Shown here: piece by piece, positions 1-7,420 of the stretch
Position numbering within the stretch: the stretch's first letter is position 1
How the letters are laid out: every line of letters starts with the position of its first letter
Origin: JAKANM01 sp964356495
GTDB taxonomy: Bacteria; Patescibacteriota; Patescibacteriia; Magasanikbacterales; GWA2-37-8
NCBI GenBank assembly: GCA_964356495.1
Contig: CAYHHR010000006.1
Coordinates: forward strand, 1 to 37,901
Reading direction: 5' to 3'
DNA length: 37,901 nucleotides
Program-made: the position numbers and the translations under genes
Notes under the pieces: generated by a model
Told to the model about the DNA's origin: nothing
The model's database searches: none
The model's input: only the letters and a program-made list of their open reading frames with translations

Positions 1-1964
1 GAGGAATAAACATTTACTTCTTTCGGAAGAACCGAATCCGGCACATACATCACCAGAAAATTTTGATCGTAGTAAGTCAGAGTTTTGGCATCCTCGGGAA
101 AAAGGTCTTTCGTGAGAGCTCCCGGAAATATCGCGTGATCTGCCACCGCGATCACAATGGTATTTTTATAAAGCTCACTTTGTTTAAACTCCAGCCAGAA
201 TTTGCCGAAAGCATCATCCGTTGTATGTAACATATTCAACACCGGCCTCGATCCATCATCATAATTCACCGCGTCCTTCGCGAGATCAAACGGCGGATGC
301 GTATCGACGGTCGCGAGGGTCAGGAGGAACGGCTGGGGTGCTTCCTTCATAAATTTAAAAACGGTCGGAAACAGCTGGTGATCGGAATACCCCCAGGAAA
401 GCGGCTTGCCGGAAATATAATTTTTCAATTCCGAAGTGCCGAAAATTTTATCAATCCCCATGCTGGTAAATATTCCATCCTTGTTAGCGAATTCCTTGTC
501 CACCGCCGTCACATAGGCCGCGTATTTGTATCCGGCTTGTTTTTTTAGGACTTCCGGCAGGCAAAGCAGATGGTGATTCTGCATTTTACGTTCTTCCTGA
601 ATTTCATTGTGACCGGTCGGCGGCAGGAATGAACAAAATTGAGACAAATTTCCCGTGATGCTAGGAGTCGAGGCGTTATAATAATTTTTGAAAATCGTGC
701 TGTGCGGATCCTTCGAAAATTCTAACAAATTCGGCGTGACATTTTTATATTTTGAATTATAAACGTCGGAGAGTCTGGCGCTGAACGATTCAAGCTCAAT
801 AATCAAAATATTCGGCTTTGACTTCAGCAGCCGATCCGGCAAATAACGCGTCGAGGTCGGAGTAAATATTTCCGATCTGGAATTTACGTAGAACTTATCC
901 GGCTCATAGGCCAATCCGAATTTTAATAATTTTTTCTGAAGTCCCGGATCAAGCGCGCGCGTTACTTCCTTGCCAAGATAATAATTAAAAAAAGATTTTG
1001 TGATTACAAACTCGGGGGTGTTGCGAAACGACGCGAGAAGAAAAAAAATCATCAGCGCTAACGCGATAACAACGTAATTGTAATAATTGACTATTGGCTT
1101 ACGGACTTTTCGTTGATTTTTTACGGTATTGATCAAAAGATAAGCCAATAAAACCAAAACCGCAAGCGCGCCGAAAACAAGCAGATATAACGCATTGTTC
1201 CAAATCAAGGCGCTGGCGTCGCTGGCGTGTTCGACGGCTACCGGGCTGAAATACAGACCTGAATAATATAGAATTCCAAGATTGACTACCCAAACGGCCA
1301 GACCAAAAATAAACAACGCCAGCCAAATAACTAACGGCGCATGCCGCCAAAAACCCCTTAAACGCGATTGGCCCAGACCGGCAATCGCGAAGCCGAACAT
1401 CCAGAATGCCACCATCGCCAATGATCGGAAGAAAACAATATCAAAAAAACGGATATTGCTGTCCAGAATATAATAATGGTACGCGGAATATTGCAAGATC
1501 GCCTCAACGAGAAATAAAAAACCGGACAACAAAAAAATCGTTCGATTCGCGGCTTGCCACTCCTTACCATTCGAATGCAGTCCGAGGACTCTTTGGGTAC
1601 GCCAAAAAAATAAGCAAAAAATTACTAAAAAAAATACTAAACTCAACCATTCACGGGTTGAGAAGAAAACCAAGAAAAATAAGGAAGCAAAAAAATATAA
1701 CTCCGCCAAATATGCCAAAAATGTTTCTCTCCAAAAAATATCACGCCCGGAGCGCCGCGCCAAAAACCGATAGCAGATCGCAAAAAGATAGAAAATCAAA
1801 GTGACCGCCACCAACAACGCCAGATTCTTACCGAGAAAAACGAATTTAGGATGACGGTTAAAATGATACCAACCCCAACCCGCGGCTATAAAAAAAGAAC
1901 CGAAGAAAATATAAAGTCTCCCCGGGGCTCCTAAAAATTTCTTTAAACCGCGAAAAAATACCAT
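1..1964 (-). CDS. Membrane sulfatase, LTA synthase-like phosphoglycerol transferase family (C-terminus off the window)
   Basis: The minus frame is open from ATG at 1964 to the window edge (654 codons), so the C-terminus is missing. The N-terminal 330 or so residues are very hydrophobic with several predicted membrane helices. An extracellular sulfatase fold follows, with NILIIELESFSARL near residue 380 (a metal-binding Glu), a TPSITG segment that may carry the nucleophilic Thr, DTHPPFD, and a late VADHA metal site. LTA-synthase-family enzymes transfer phosphoglycerol or phosphoethanolamine from lipids to glycolipid or glycan acceptors outside the membrane. Substrate cannot be predicted. The start lies 11 nt after the hpf stop with AAGG just before it, so it is probably the last known gene of a murB-hpf-sulfatase transcript. 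A true lipoteichoic acid is not implied. Confidence 0.85.
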   Translation of the reverse strand, partial: MVFFRGLKKFLGAPGRLYIFFGSFFIAAGWGWYHFNRHPKFVFLGKNLALLVAVTLIFYLFAICYRFLARRSGRDIFWRETFLAYLAELYFFASLFFLVFFSTREWLSLVFFLVIFCLFFWRTQRVLGLHSNGKEWQAANRTIFLLSGFLFLVEAILQYSAYHYYILDSNIRFFDIVFFRSLAMVAFWMFGFAIAGLGQSRLRGFWRHAPLVIWLALFIFGLAVWVVNLGILYYSGLYFSPVAVEHASDASALIWNNALYLLVFGALAVLVLLAYLLINTVKNQRKVRKPIVNYYNYVVIALALMIFFLLASFRNTPEFVITKSFFNYYLGKEVTRALDPGLQKKLLKFGLAYEPDKFYVNSRSEIFTPTSTRYLPDRLLKSKPNILIIELESFSARLSDVYNSKYKNVTPNLLEFSKDPHSTIFKNYYNASTPSITGNLSQFCSFLPPTGHNEIQEERKMQNHHLLCLPEVLKKQAGYKYAAYVTAVDKEFANKDGIFTSMGIDKIFGTSELKNYISGKPLSWGYSDHQLFPTVFKFMKEAPQPFLLTLATVDTHPPFDLAKDAVNYDDGSRPVLNMLHTTDDAFGKFWLEFKQSELYKNTIVIAVADHAIFPGALTKDLFPEDAKTLTYYDQNFLVMYVPDSVLPKEVNVYS

Positions 1965-1974
1965 ACCTTGCGCC

Positions 1975-2334
1975 CTACTCCTCCGGCTGGTATTCCTTGT
2001 TTCCACGAGCGATAGTTTTGGATTTTTTTTCGTTGCCGCGTAATTTTTGTTTGTACTTTTTCAGTTCGGCCTCAAGCTCGTCCCGCAAAAAATCAATGGC
2101 TGAATAGATATCCTTGCCCGTCTTCTTGCCAAACAGATCCGCGCCCGGCACGTCCATCTTGCATTCAGCGTAAAATATCTCGCCTTTCTGATGATGGCGC
2201 GTTTCCATACCCAAGGTTACGACCGCTTTTTGAATCCTGTCAAAAAATTTTTCAAGATTGCTCAGTTTTTTTTCGACGTACTGTTCCATGGCTGCTGTTA
2301 GTTCGAGCTGTTTGCCAGCGGTCGTGATTTGCAT
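1975..2334 (-). CDS. hpf: Ribosome hibernation promoting factor (HPF/RaiA/YfiA family), short form
   Basis: The 119-residue product begins MQITTAGKQLELTAAMEQYV and continues through KKLSNLEKFFDRI, the typical start of the HPF beta-alpha-beta-beta-beta-alpha fold. It ends in a basic tail (KKYKQKLRGNEKKSK). The family binds the 30S decoding channel and inactivates or dimerises ribosomes in starvation. The long form has an extra C-terminal dimerisation domain, absent here, so this is the short class. It lies between murB (4-nt gap) and the sulfatase, apparently cotranscribed. Placement with cell-wall genes is a lineage-specific context with no functional meaning I can show. Confidence 0.92.
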   Translation of the reverse strand: MQITTAGKQLELTAAMEQYVEKKLSNLEKFFDRIQKAVVTLGMETRHHQKGEIFYAECKMDVPGADLFGKKTGKDIYSAIDFLRDELEAELKKYKQKLRGNEKKSKTIARGNKEYQPEE

Positions 2335-2338
2335 AGAA

Positions 2339-3405
2339 TTATTTAATTATATGAACTTCCTCCTCGAGAATAACTTTGAAGTTATTATACACCCGCGTTT
2401 TAACTTCATCAACTAGCTTCAAGACATCGGCCTGCGTGGCGTTATTAAAATTAACGATAAAATTACCGTGCTCTTTGGAAACCATGGCGCCGCCGACCAG
2501 AGTTCCTTTGAGACCGGCCTCATCAATAAGTTTACCGGCTGGTAACTCCGCGCTTGGATTTTTAAAAAAACTGCCGGCCGATGGATGCGGCGGATAATAA
2601 CCGTTGCGTCGTTTGACGATTTCCTGCATCTGCAGAAGGCTTTTTATCGGTTCACCCGGCGCCAATCCGAACCAAGACTTCAACACTACGGCCTTATTGT
2701 GTTTAAAAAAACTATCACGATAACCAAAACCGCATTCGCCGCCTCCGATCTGGACCACTTCCCCATCGATCCATGCTTCCACCTTGGTCAAGCAACCGGC
2801 GACGTCGCCGCCCGCCGCGGCGGCGGGGGCGCGCGCCGCGCCCCCCGCGGGCCCCGGGAGGGCGGGGGGCCCTGCGAGCCCNNNNNNNNNNAATCACTAT
2901 ACACAAAACGGCATTCGCCGCCTCTTATGTGCACAAATAACCATTCTATCATTTCATCCACGTTCGCCACCGCGCCGCCGCCGGCGCCGCCCGCCGCGCC
3001 GGCGTTCCCCCGAACCGCGCCCCCCACTGTCCCCGGTATGCCGGCTGACCATTCAAGCCCGCTAAGACTGTTCCTGGCGGCAAAATTTGTAAGAAAAGAA
3101 AAACTGAGACCGCTGTCGGCTTCGATTGTTTTGTTCTGAATTCCGATAGCGCCGGTTTTGTTCCTGATAACAACACCCTCGTAAACATCGTCCGGCAACA
3201 AAATATTTGAACCGCCACCGATCACGAAATAATCCACTCCGATCGCGGACAAAAAATCTAGCGCCTTAATCAATTTATTTTTATCTTCCACCTCCAACAA
3301 TATTTCCGCCGACCCGCCGATTTTGAAGGTCGTAAATTTAGCCAAAGGAGCGTTTACCTTGACTTTGCCAAAATCCTTCAATTTTTTATAAACTAAAGCG
3401 TCCAT
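2339..3405 (-). CDS. murB: UDP-N-acetylenolpyruvoylglucosamine reductase MurB, interrupted by an assembly gap
   Basis: MurB reduces UDP-GlcNAc-enolpyruvate to UDP-MurNAc with NADPH and FAD, the second committed step of peptidoglycan synthesis. The 5' part (from ATG at 3405) shows the FAD-binding GGGSNILL and GIPGTVGGAVRGNAGA motifs. The 3' part shows the catalytic SAGSFFKNP region and GGAMVSKEHGNFIVN. Between them, at 2800-3000, are 10 Ns and GC-only tracts. The flanks encode the same stretch twice: GGECRFVYSD before the gap and GGECGFGYRDS after it. The natural gene is probably intact and the assembly wrong. The apparent TTG start at 2791 of the 3' half is not real. A dispersed hairpin repeat abuts the ATG. 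Confidence 0.88.
2800..2891. other. Scaffold gap (10 N) with adjoining GC-only artefact sequence
   Basis: Ten Ns occupy 2882-2891. The 80 or so bases to the left are almost purely G and C, unlike anything else here, and a similar GCC-rich stretch lies at 2965-3030. Both flanks then return to normal murB sequence. This looks like low-quality contig ends joined by scaffolding rather than biology. Confidence 0.9.
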
Positions 3406-3486
3406 ATTCGAAATGAGTGAGCGCAGTTATTAAGCTGGACTAATAACTGTCGAACGAATGAGAATATATGTGGCGAAGCCCATATA
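3403..3486 (-). repeat. Dispersed hairpin repeat abutting the murB start, copy 1
   Basis: The left end CATATTCGAAATGAGTGAG includes the murB ATG. The right end is CGAATGAGAATATATGTGGC followed by GAAGCCCATATA. Both ends recur at 30840-30925 beside hisS. Between the shared ends is a hairpin with arms CAGTTATTA and TAATAACTG. The second copy has a different stem sequence but an equally good hairpin. In the gene direction the element ends exactly on the start codon and leaves no room for a separate Shine-Dalgarno sequence. It could be a small mobile palindrome, a leader RNA or both. Confidence 0.75.
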
Positions 3487-3487
3487 G

Positions 3488-3516
3488 TTGCCAAAAACCC
3501 TCATTTCTCCTATAAT
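3488..3516 (+). promoter_or_regulatory. Sigma-70-type promoter of the cell-wall operon
   Basis: TTGCCA (3488-3493), a 17-nt spacer, then TATAAT (3511-3516). The expected start of transcription (about 3522-3524) is only 2-4 nt before the ATG at 3526, so the first mRNA is predicted to be leaderless or nearly so. No Shine-Dalgarno is visible upstream of that ATG. Confidence 0.75.
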
Positions 3517-3525
3517 AAATGCACT

Positions 3526-4764
3526 ATGAAAAAAACCTTTCTAAAACAGCCAGTGGTATACGTTTCTCGCGATCTCGAACGAGCGATCGCACTAAAACCT
3601 CAAAAAGGTTATTTCATTATATCAAACAGTTCGCCATTTGCGAAGAGCCTGCAAAAGACCAACCCGAATATCATTTTAGTTTCAAAACCGGAGTTGCTTG
3701 ACACGCATGAACTTCTTCAGCAGTCAAAGATAAAAAAATTTATCAACTCAATTCCAAATCGGCAGTTGGTGGTTTTTAAAAATACCGCTCTAATCGAAAA
3801 AATTTGCAGTGAAAATAACTGGACGCTTCTGAATCCAAGCGCGCGGCTCGCCGCCACGATCGAAGAAAAAATTTCTCAGCTTGAGTGGCTGAGCAAATTG
3901 CAAAAATTTCTGCCACCCCACGAAGTAACGATCGGAAAAAATCTGAAATGGAAAAACGAAAATTTTATTGTTCAATTCAACCGCGCGCACACCGGCAGCG
4001 GGACGATGCTCATGAAATCCAAAAATGATGTTTGGAAAATTCAGAAGAAATTTCCGGAGCGGCCAATTCGGGTCACGAAATTTATTGAAGGACCGGCTCT
4101 CACCAGCAACAACATCGTCTGGGGCGACAATGTTTTGCACGGGCCAATCATGTACCAGATCACCGGCCTCTCCCCCTTTACCAAAAATAAATTCGCAACT
4201 ATCGGCAACGATTGGGAACTCGGAAACGGAATGCTAAGTGATCCAGAGTGGAATAGTTATAAAAATATTGTTGAGGAGGTGGGTTCGAAACTCGCGAAGG
4301 ACGGCTGGCGGGGCTTATTTGGAATTGATGCGATACTAGATTCGAAGAACGATAAAATTTATCTAATTGAAATCAATGCCAGGCAGCCAGCTTCAACAAC
4401 CTACGAGTCTGAACTGCAAAAAACGAACACCACTTTTGAGGCGCACCTCTCGGCTCTGCTCGGCCTTCCAAACAATAAATTTGTTCTGACCCAGGTTACT
4501 GCCGGCGCGCAGATTATTCAGCGGGTGCCAAATTCCCCGCTTGGGCGCCTGCCCGCCGAAGTGGTGGGGGGTAGGGGTGGGTTGGCTGGCAAAAGTCTAA
4601 AGTCTAAAATCCGAGGTCTAATCTCCCTTGGCCTTAACGTCATTTTATATACGAACAAAGAACCGGAAACGGACCTGTTGCGCATTCAGAGCAAAAAGGG
4701 TATAATGTTAGCCAATAATCAGTTCAATGAACTTGGCGAAAAAATTCAAAAAATCCTAAGCTGA
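3526..4764 (+). CDS. ATP-grasp ligase, unknown substrate, first gene of cell-wall operon
   Basis: 412 residues. A Rossmann-like N-terminal region is followed by an ATP-grasp domain from about residue 100 to 330. The nucleotide-binding loop reads FIVQFNRAHTGSGTML, and the metal-binding strand FGIDAILDS...IYLIEINARQPAST (about 265-295) contains the expected Asp, Glu, Asn and Arg. Such enzymes join a carboxylate to an amine through an acyl phosphate. Substrate cannot be told. Position beside a peptidase, mraY and mpl suggests an amino acid or peptide ligation in wall metabolism (inference). Residues about 336-353 (SPLGRLPAEVVGGRGG) come from a repeat also found in ybeY, sitting in a loop after the catalytic core. 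Start chosen at 3526 because it fits the promoter; its stop is 2 nt before the next ATG. Confidence 0.82.
   Translation: MKKTFLKQPVVYVSRDLERAIALKPQKGYFIISNSSPFAKSLQKTNPNIILVSKPELLDTHELLQQSKIKKFINSIPNRQLVVFKNTALIEKICSENNWTLLNPSARLAATIEEKISQLEWLSKLQKFLPPHEVTIGKNLKWKNENFIVQFNRAHTGSGTMLMKSKNDVWKIQKKFPERPIRVTKFIEGPALTSNNIVWGDNVLHGPIMYQITGLSPFTKNKFATIGNDWELGNGMLSDPEWNSYKNIVEEVGSKLAKDGWRGLFGIDAILDSKNDKIYLIEINARQPASTTYESELQKTNTTFEAHLSALLGLPNNKFVLTQVTAGAQIIQRVPNSPLGRLPAEVVGGRGGLAGKSLKSKIRGLISLGLNVILYTNKEPETDLLRIQSKKGIMLANNQFNELGEKIQKILS
4533..4582 (+). repeat. In-frame coding repeat, family 1, copy 1 (inside ATP-grasp gene)
   Basis: About 50 bp, read here as SPLGRLPAEVVGGRGG. A nearly identical copy, in the same reading frame relative to its gene, is at 14669-14719 in ybeY. 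The two host proteins are unrelated, so this is a mobile or dispersed element tolerated as a peptide insert. Confidence 0.85.
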
Positions 4765-4766
4765 AC

Positions 4767-5546
4767 ATGCTTTCCTCTCTCGCTGAAGAACTCATCGACG
4801 AATATTTCAACTTGCCTTTTCCAGGCGTCGCCGGTGTGCGCTGCCCGTATTTTAATAACACTCGTAAACGCAGCCGCGGGCAGCTCAGGACTCTGGTCGG
4901 AAAGGGAACTCCAAAAGAAATTGTTGAGGAAAGCAAAATAATTTCAACTCAATATCACCTCGGAATCTTTGAGAATGATTGCTCGGTCTGCAAACAAAAC
5001 CTCACGCCGGACGATATCCGAAAATTCATGATAGACCATGATCTCGGCATCGAATGCTCAGGATTTGTCAGCCAGGTACTGAGAGTACATTACATAGAAT
5101 CAAAGGGCGTTGATTTCGCCAGAAAAATTTACATCTACCCCATTTCAAAATTTTTACGATATGTAATTTCAATCCTGCGTCCGATTGAAAATATCAATGT
5201 GCAGGTTTTGGCCGATGATCGGAACAGCACCACAGTCAATTTGGGAGAGGCGGCGGCCGGCGATATTATTACGATGCTCGACACCCATCCTACAAAAAAA
5301 ATAAACCATGTCATGCTGATTCGGGACGTGAAAGACAATAAAATTCAATATGTTCATGCCAGGACCTGGAGCAGTGAAGGAAGGTATGGTCATGGGATAA
5401 TGAACGGAACAATCGAAATAATCTATCCGAAAGATAATTTGATATCACAACGCTGGACAGAAAAAAACCTCAGCGGAGAACAAAACGAAACATTCCTTGA
5501 GGCCAGGCGCGCCAAAGTATTACAAATTCGCCGCGTTAAAATTTAA
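4767..5546 (+). CDS. NlpC/P60-like cysteine peptidase
   Basis: 259 residues with no signal peptide or membrane helix visible. Candidate catalytic residues follow the NlpC/P60 order: Cys97 in IECSGFVSQV, His181 in INHVMLIRDV, and a third polar residue His197 in YVHAR. The preceding AAAGDIITML segment also matches the fold. A CSVCKQNL motif lies earlier (about residues 70-77). NlpC/P60 enzymes cleave gamma-D-Glu-(meso-)diaminopimelate or related amide bonds in peptidoglycan peptides. Without an export signal this one may act on cytoplasmic muropeptides, which would fit a recycling role with the Mpl-like ligase downstream (inference). It lies 2 nt after the ATP-grasp stop and 2 nt before mraY. 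Confidence 0.72.
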   Translation: MLSSLAEELIDEYFNLPFPGVAGVRCPYFNNTRKRSRGQLRTLVGKGTPKEIVEESKIISTQYHLGIFENDCSVCKQNLTPDDIRKFMIDHDLGIECSGFVSQVLRVHYIESKGVDFARKIYIYPISKFLRYVISILRPIENINVQVLADDRNSTTVNLGEAAAGDIITMLDTHPTKKINHVMLIRDVKDNKIQYVHARTWSSEGRYGHGIMNGTIEIIYPKDNLISQRWTEKNLSGEQNETFLEARRAKVLQIRRVKI

Positions 5547-5548
5547 CT

Positions 5549-6673
5549 ATGCCAAGCGCATTTTCAATTCAAATACTTCAGCAATCATTGCTACTTCTGA
5601 TCGGTGCGACGGTTTTAGGATTCGCTCTCGCGCCAATTCTGACGACTATTCTTTATAAATATAAAATTTTGCGCAAGGCGGAATTTGATTATACCTTGCA
5701 GGGCGAACGCGGCGTTAAAGCCGGCACGCCGGTGATGGGCGGCCTCCTCGTAATTTTTGTGGTCCTTATCATCACGATGCTTTTCAATTGGGATCGGCGC
5801 TATACCTACGTACCGATCGGCGCGATGGCAATCTCCGCCCTCCTCGGCGCCTCTGATGACCTCTTGAATGTTTTTGGAGGCAAGCGGCGTCTGCGCAACG
5901 TCAGACATTCGCTCACCCTGATCCGCGTTCACCGGAAATGGTTCATGAAAATTTGGCACGCCGTCACTCTGCCCTGGACCGCTTTTCGCGAACTGACCTC
6001 GATATTCGGTTCGAAGCAAGACCGCGGCATCCAAACGCATGAAAAATTATTTTTGCAATTTATCGCTGGCGCCATCACCGCTTGGTGGGTTTATTCCAAA
6101 TTGGGACAGAATTGGCACACGCTCTGGATTCCTTTTGACGGCTCGATCGACGTCGGCTGGTTCATTATCCCGATTATTATTTTCTTCGTCATGTTCACCG
6201 CCAACGCCGTGAACATCGCCGATGGACTGGATGGATTAGTTGGCGGCTCGCTCATTATGGCGTTTCTCGGCCTTGCCATCCTCAGTTGGACCGAGGGTCG
6301 AACGGCCTTTACGCCATTTAATATGACCGTGATCGGCGCTCTAATCGCCTATACCTACTTTAACGTCAAACCGGCGCGGTTCCAAATGGGCGACGTTGGT
6401 TCGCTCGGACTCGGCACCCTCCTCGCTATCAACGCGATCGCCATCAACAAAACCCTGCTTCTCCCTCTGCTTGGTTTTATTTTTTACATTGAAATTTTTT
6501 CCGTAATTTTGCAAGTATTCTTCCGTCGTTTGCTTGGACGTAGATTATTTAAAATGGCGCCACTGCACCATCATTTCGAACTGATCGGCTGGAACGAAGA
6601 AAAAATCGTGATGCGATTCTGGATTATTCAAGCTTTCGTGGTAATCGTGGCGGTCTGGATCGCGTTACGCTAA
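5549..6673 (+). CDS. mraY: Phospho-N-acetylmuramoyl-pentapeptide-transferase MraY
   Basis: 374 residues, polytopic membrane protein. It transfers phospho-MurNAc-pentapeptide from UDP to undecaprenyl phosphate, making lipid I. Family signatures are present: NAVNIADGLDGLVGG (about 219-233) with the catalytic Asp residues, GDVGSLGLGTLLA, and the HHH motif in APLHHHFELIGW near residue 340. It is slightly longer than the usual 320-360 residues, with an extended cytoplasmic loop around residues 110-165. It follows the peptidase gene by 2 nt and so is translated as part of the same operon. Confidence 0.96.
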   Translation: MPSAFSIQILQQSLLLLIGATVLGFALAPILTTILYKYKILRKAEFDYTLQGERGVKAGTPVMGGLLVIFVVLIITMLFNWDRRYTYVPIGAMAISALLGASDDLLNVFGGKRRLRNVRHSLTLIRVHRKWFMKIWHAVTLPWTAFRELTSIFGSKQDRGIQTHEKLFLQFIAGAITAWWVYSKLGQNWHTLWIPFDGSIDVGWFIIPIIIFFVMFTANAVNIADGLDGLVGGSLIMAFLGLAILSWTEGRTAFTPFNMTVIGALIAYTYFNVKPARFQMGDVGSLGLGTLLAINAIAINKTLLLPLLGFIFYIEIFSVILQVFFRRLLGRRLFKMAPLHHHFELIGWNEEKIVMRFWIIQAFVVIVAVWIALR

Positions 6674-6682
6674 GCTTGCTCT

Positions 6683-7330
6683 ATGTATCTAAAGTGGGAC
6701 CAAAAAACTATCACTGACTTTTCGAGCGAAAACATAAACATCTTGTACAACCAAGGTTTTCTTTTTGGTCGGCTTGGCCGAGGAATTATGGATCAGACCA
6801 GGAGCGTTCGGATCGACCTCTCAAAATTTGAGCTGTCGAGTGAAAATCGCCGAATTATGAAAAAAACCGCCGGCCTTCAAATCACCAACCAAGCGATCCC
6901 CTACCATTCCTATGATTGGAACATCGGCAAACTCGGAAAAGATTTTTATGACGCGAAGTTCGGCGAAAAAACCTTCAGCGCCAATAAAATTAAAGAATTG
7001 CTGACGGACAATAAGAAAAGTAATTTTAACAAACTGCTAATTTATAAATCCGAAGCAGAAACTCTGGGATATGCAATCTGCCGTGAGACTGACGAACTTC
7101 TGCATTACTGCTATCCGTTTTATAACCTCAAAAAGGATTTCCCAAACCTCGGTCTCGGCATGATGCTCCGAGCAATCCTCTGGGCAAAAGAAACCAACAA
7201 GCAATATCTCTACCTTGGCTCCGCCCAACGACCAACCGATACCTACAAATTGCAGTTTGAAGGGTTAGAGTGGTTTGATGGACAACGCTGGTCGGATGAT
7301 TTAATTGAGTTAAAACATATTTTAGGTTAG
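6683..7330 (+). CDS. Ate1/Bpt-like aminoacyltransferase (GNAT fold)
   Basis: 215 residues. Two parts resemble arginyl/leucyl-tRNA-protein transferases of the Ate1/Bpt group: LYNQGFLFGRLGRGIMDQTR then SVRIDLSKFELSSENRRIMK, and C-terminal YLYLGSAQRPTDTYKLQFEG. The latter matches the Y-L-G...YK..F motif of the acyltransferase core. The N-terminal Cys cluster of classical Ate1/Bpt enzymes is absent. Family enzymes move an amino acid from aminoacyl-tRNA to an N-terminal residue of a protein; Fem enzymes with the same fold act on murein precursors. Position between mraY and mpl makes a wall-peptide acceptor plausible, but this is inference. Confidence 0.62.
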   Translation: MYLKWDQKTITDFSSENINILYNQGFLFGRLGRGIMDQTRSVRIDLSKFELSSENRRIMKKTAGLQITNQAIPYHSYDWNIGKLGKDFYDAKFGEKTFSANKIKELLTDNKKSNFNKLLIYKSEAETLGYAICRETDELLHYCYPFYNLKKDFPNLGLGMMLRAILWAKETNKQYLYLGSAQRPTDTYKLQFEGLEWFDGQRWSDDLIELKHILG

Positions 7331-7371
7331 AAATCATTTTCTAGATTCGCCTAATTGTCTCATTGCTTCAT

Positions 7372-7419
7372 TGTTACATTGTTAACAATTGAACAATCGA
7401 ACAATTGAACAATGTAACA
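7372..7419 (+). promoter_or_regulatory. Inverted repeat abutting the mpl start codon
   Basis: Perfect 12-nt arms TGTTACATTGTT (7372-7383) and AACAATGTAACA (7408-7419) enclose a loop of AACAATTG-like units. The right arm ends 1 nt before the ATG at 7421, so initiation would sit at the base of the hairpin. No Shine-Dalgarno is seen. It may be a translational control element or one of the dispersed CAATTG-type intergenic repeats. Confidence 0.6.
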
Positions 7420-7420
7420 T

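Noticed and set aside
2339..2791. Separate short murB-like gene starting at TTG 2791
   Set aside because: It is the 3' half of murB; the start is only the point where GC-only junk interrupts the frame.
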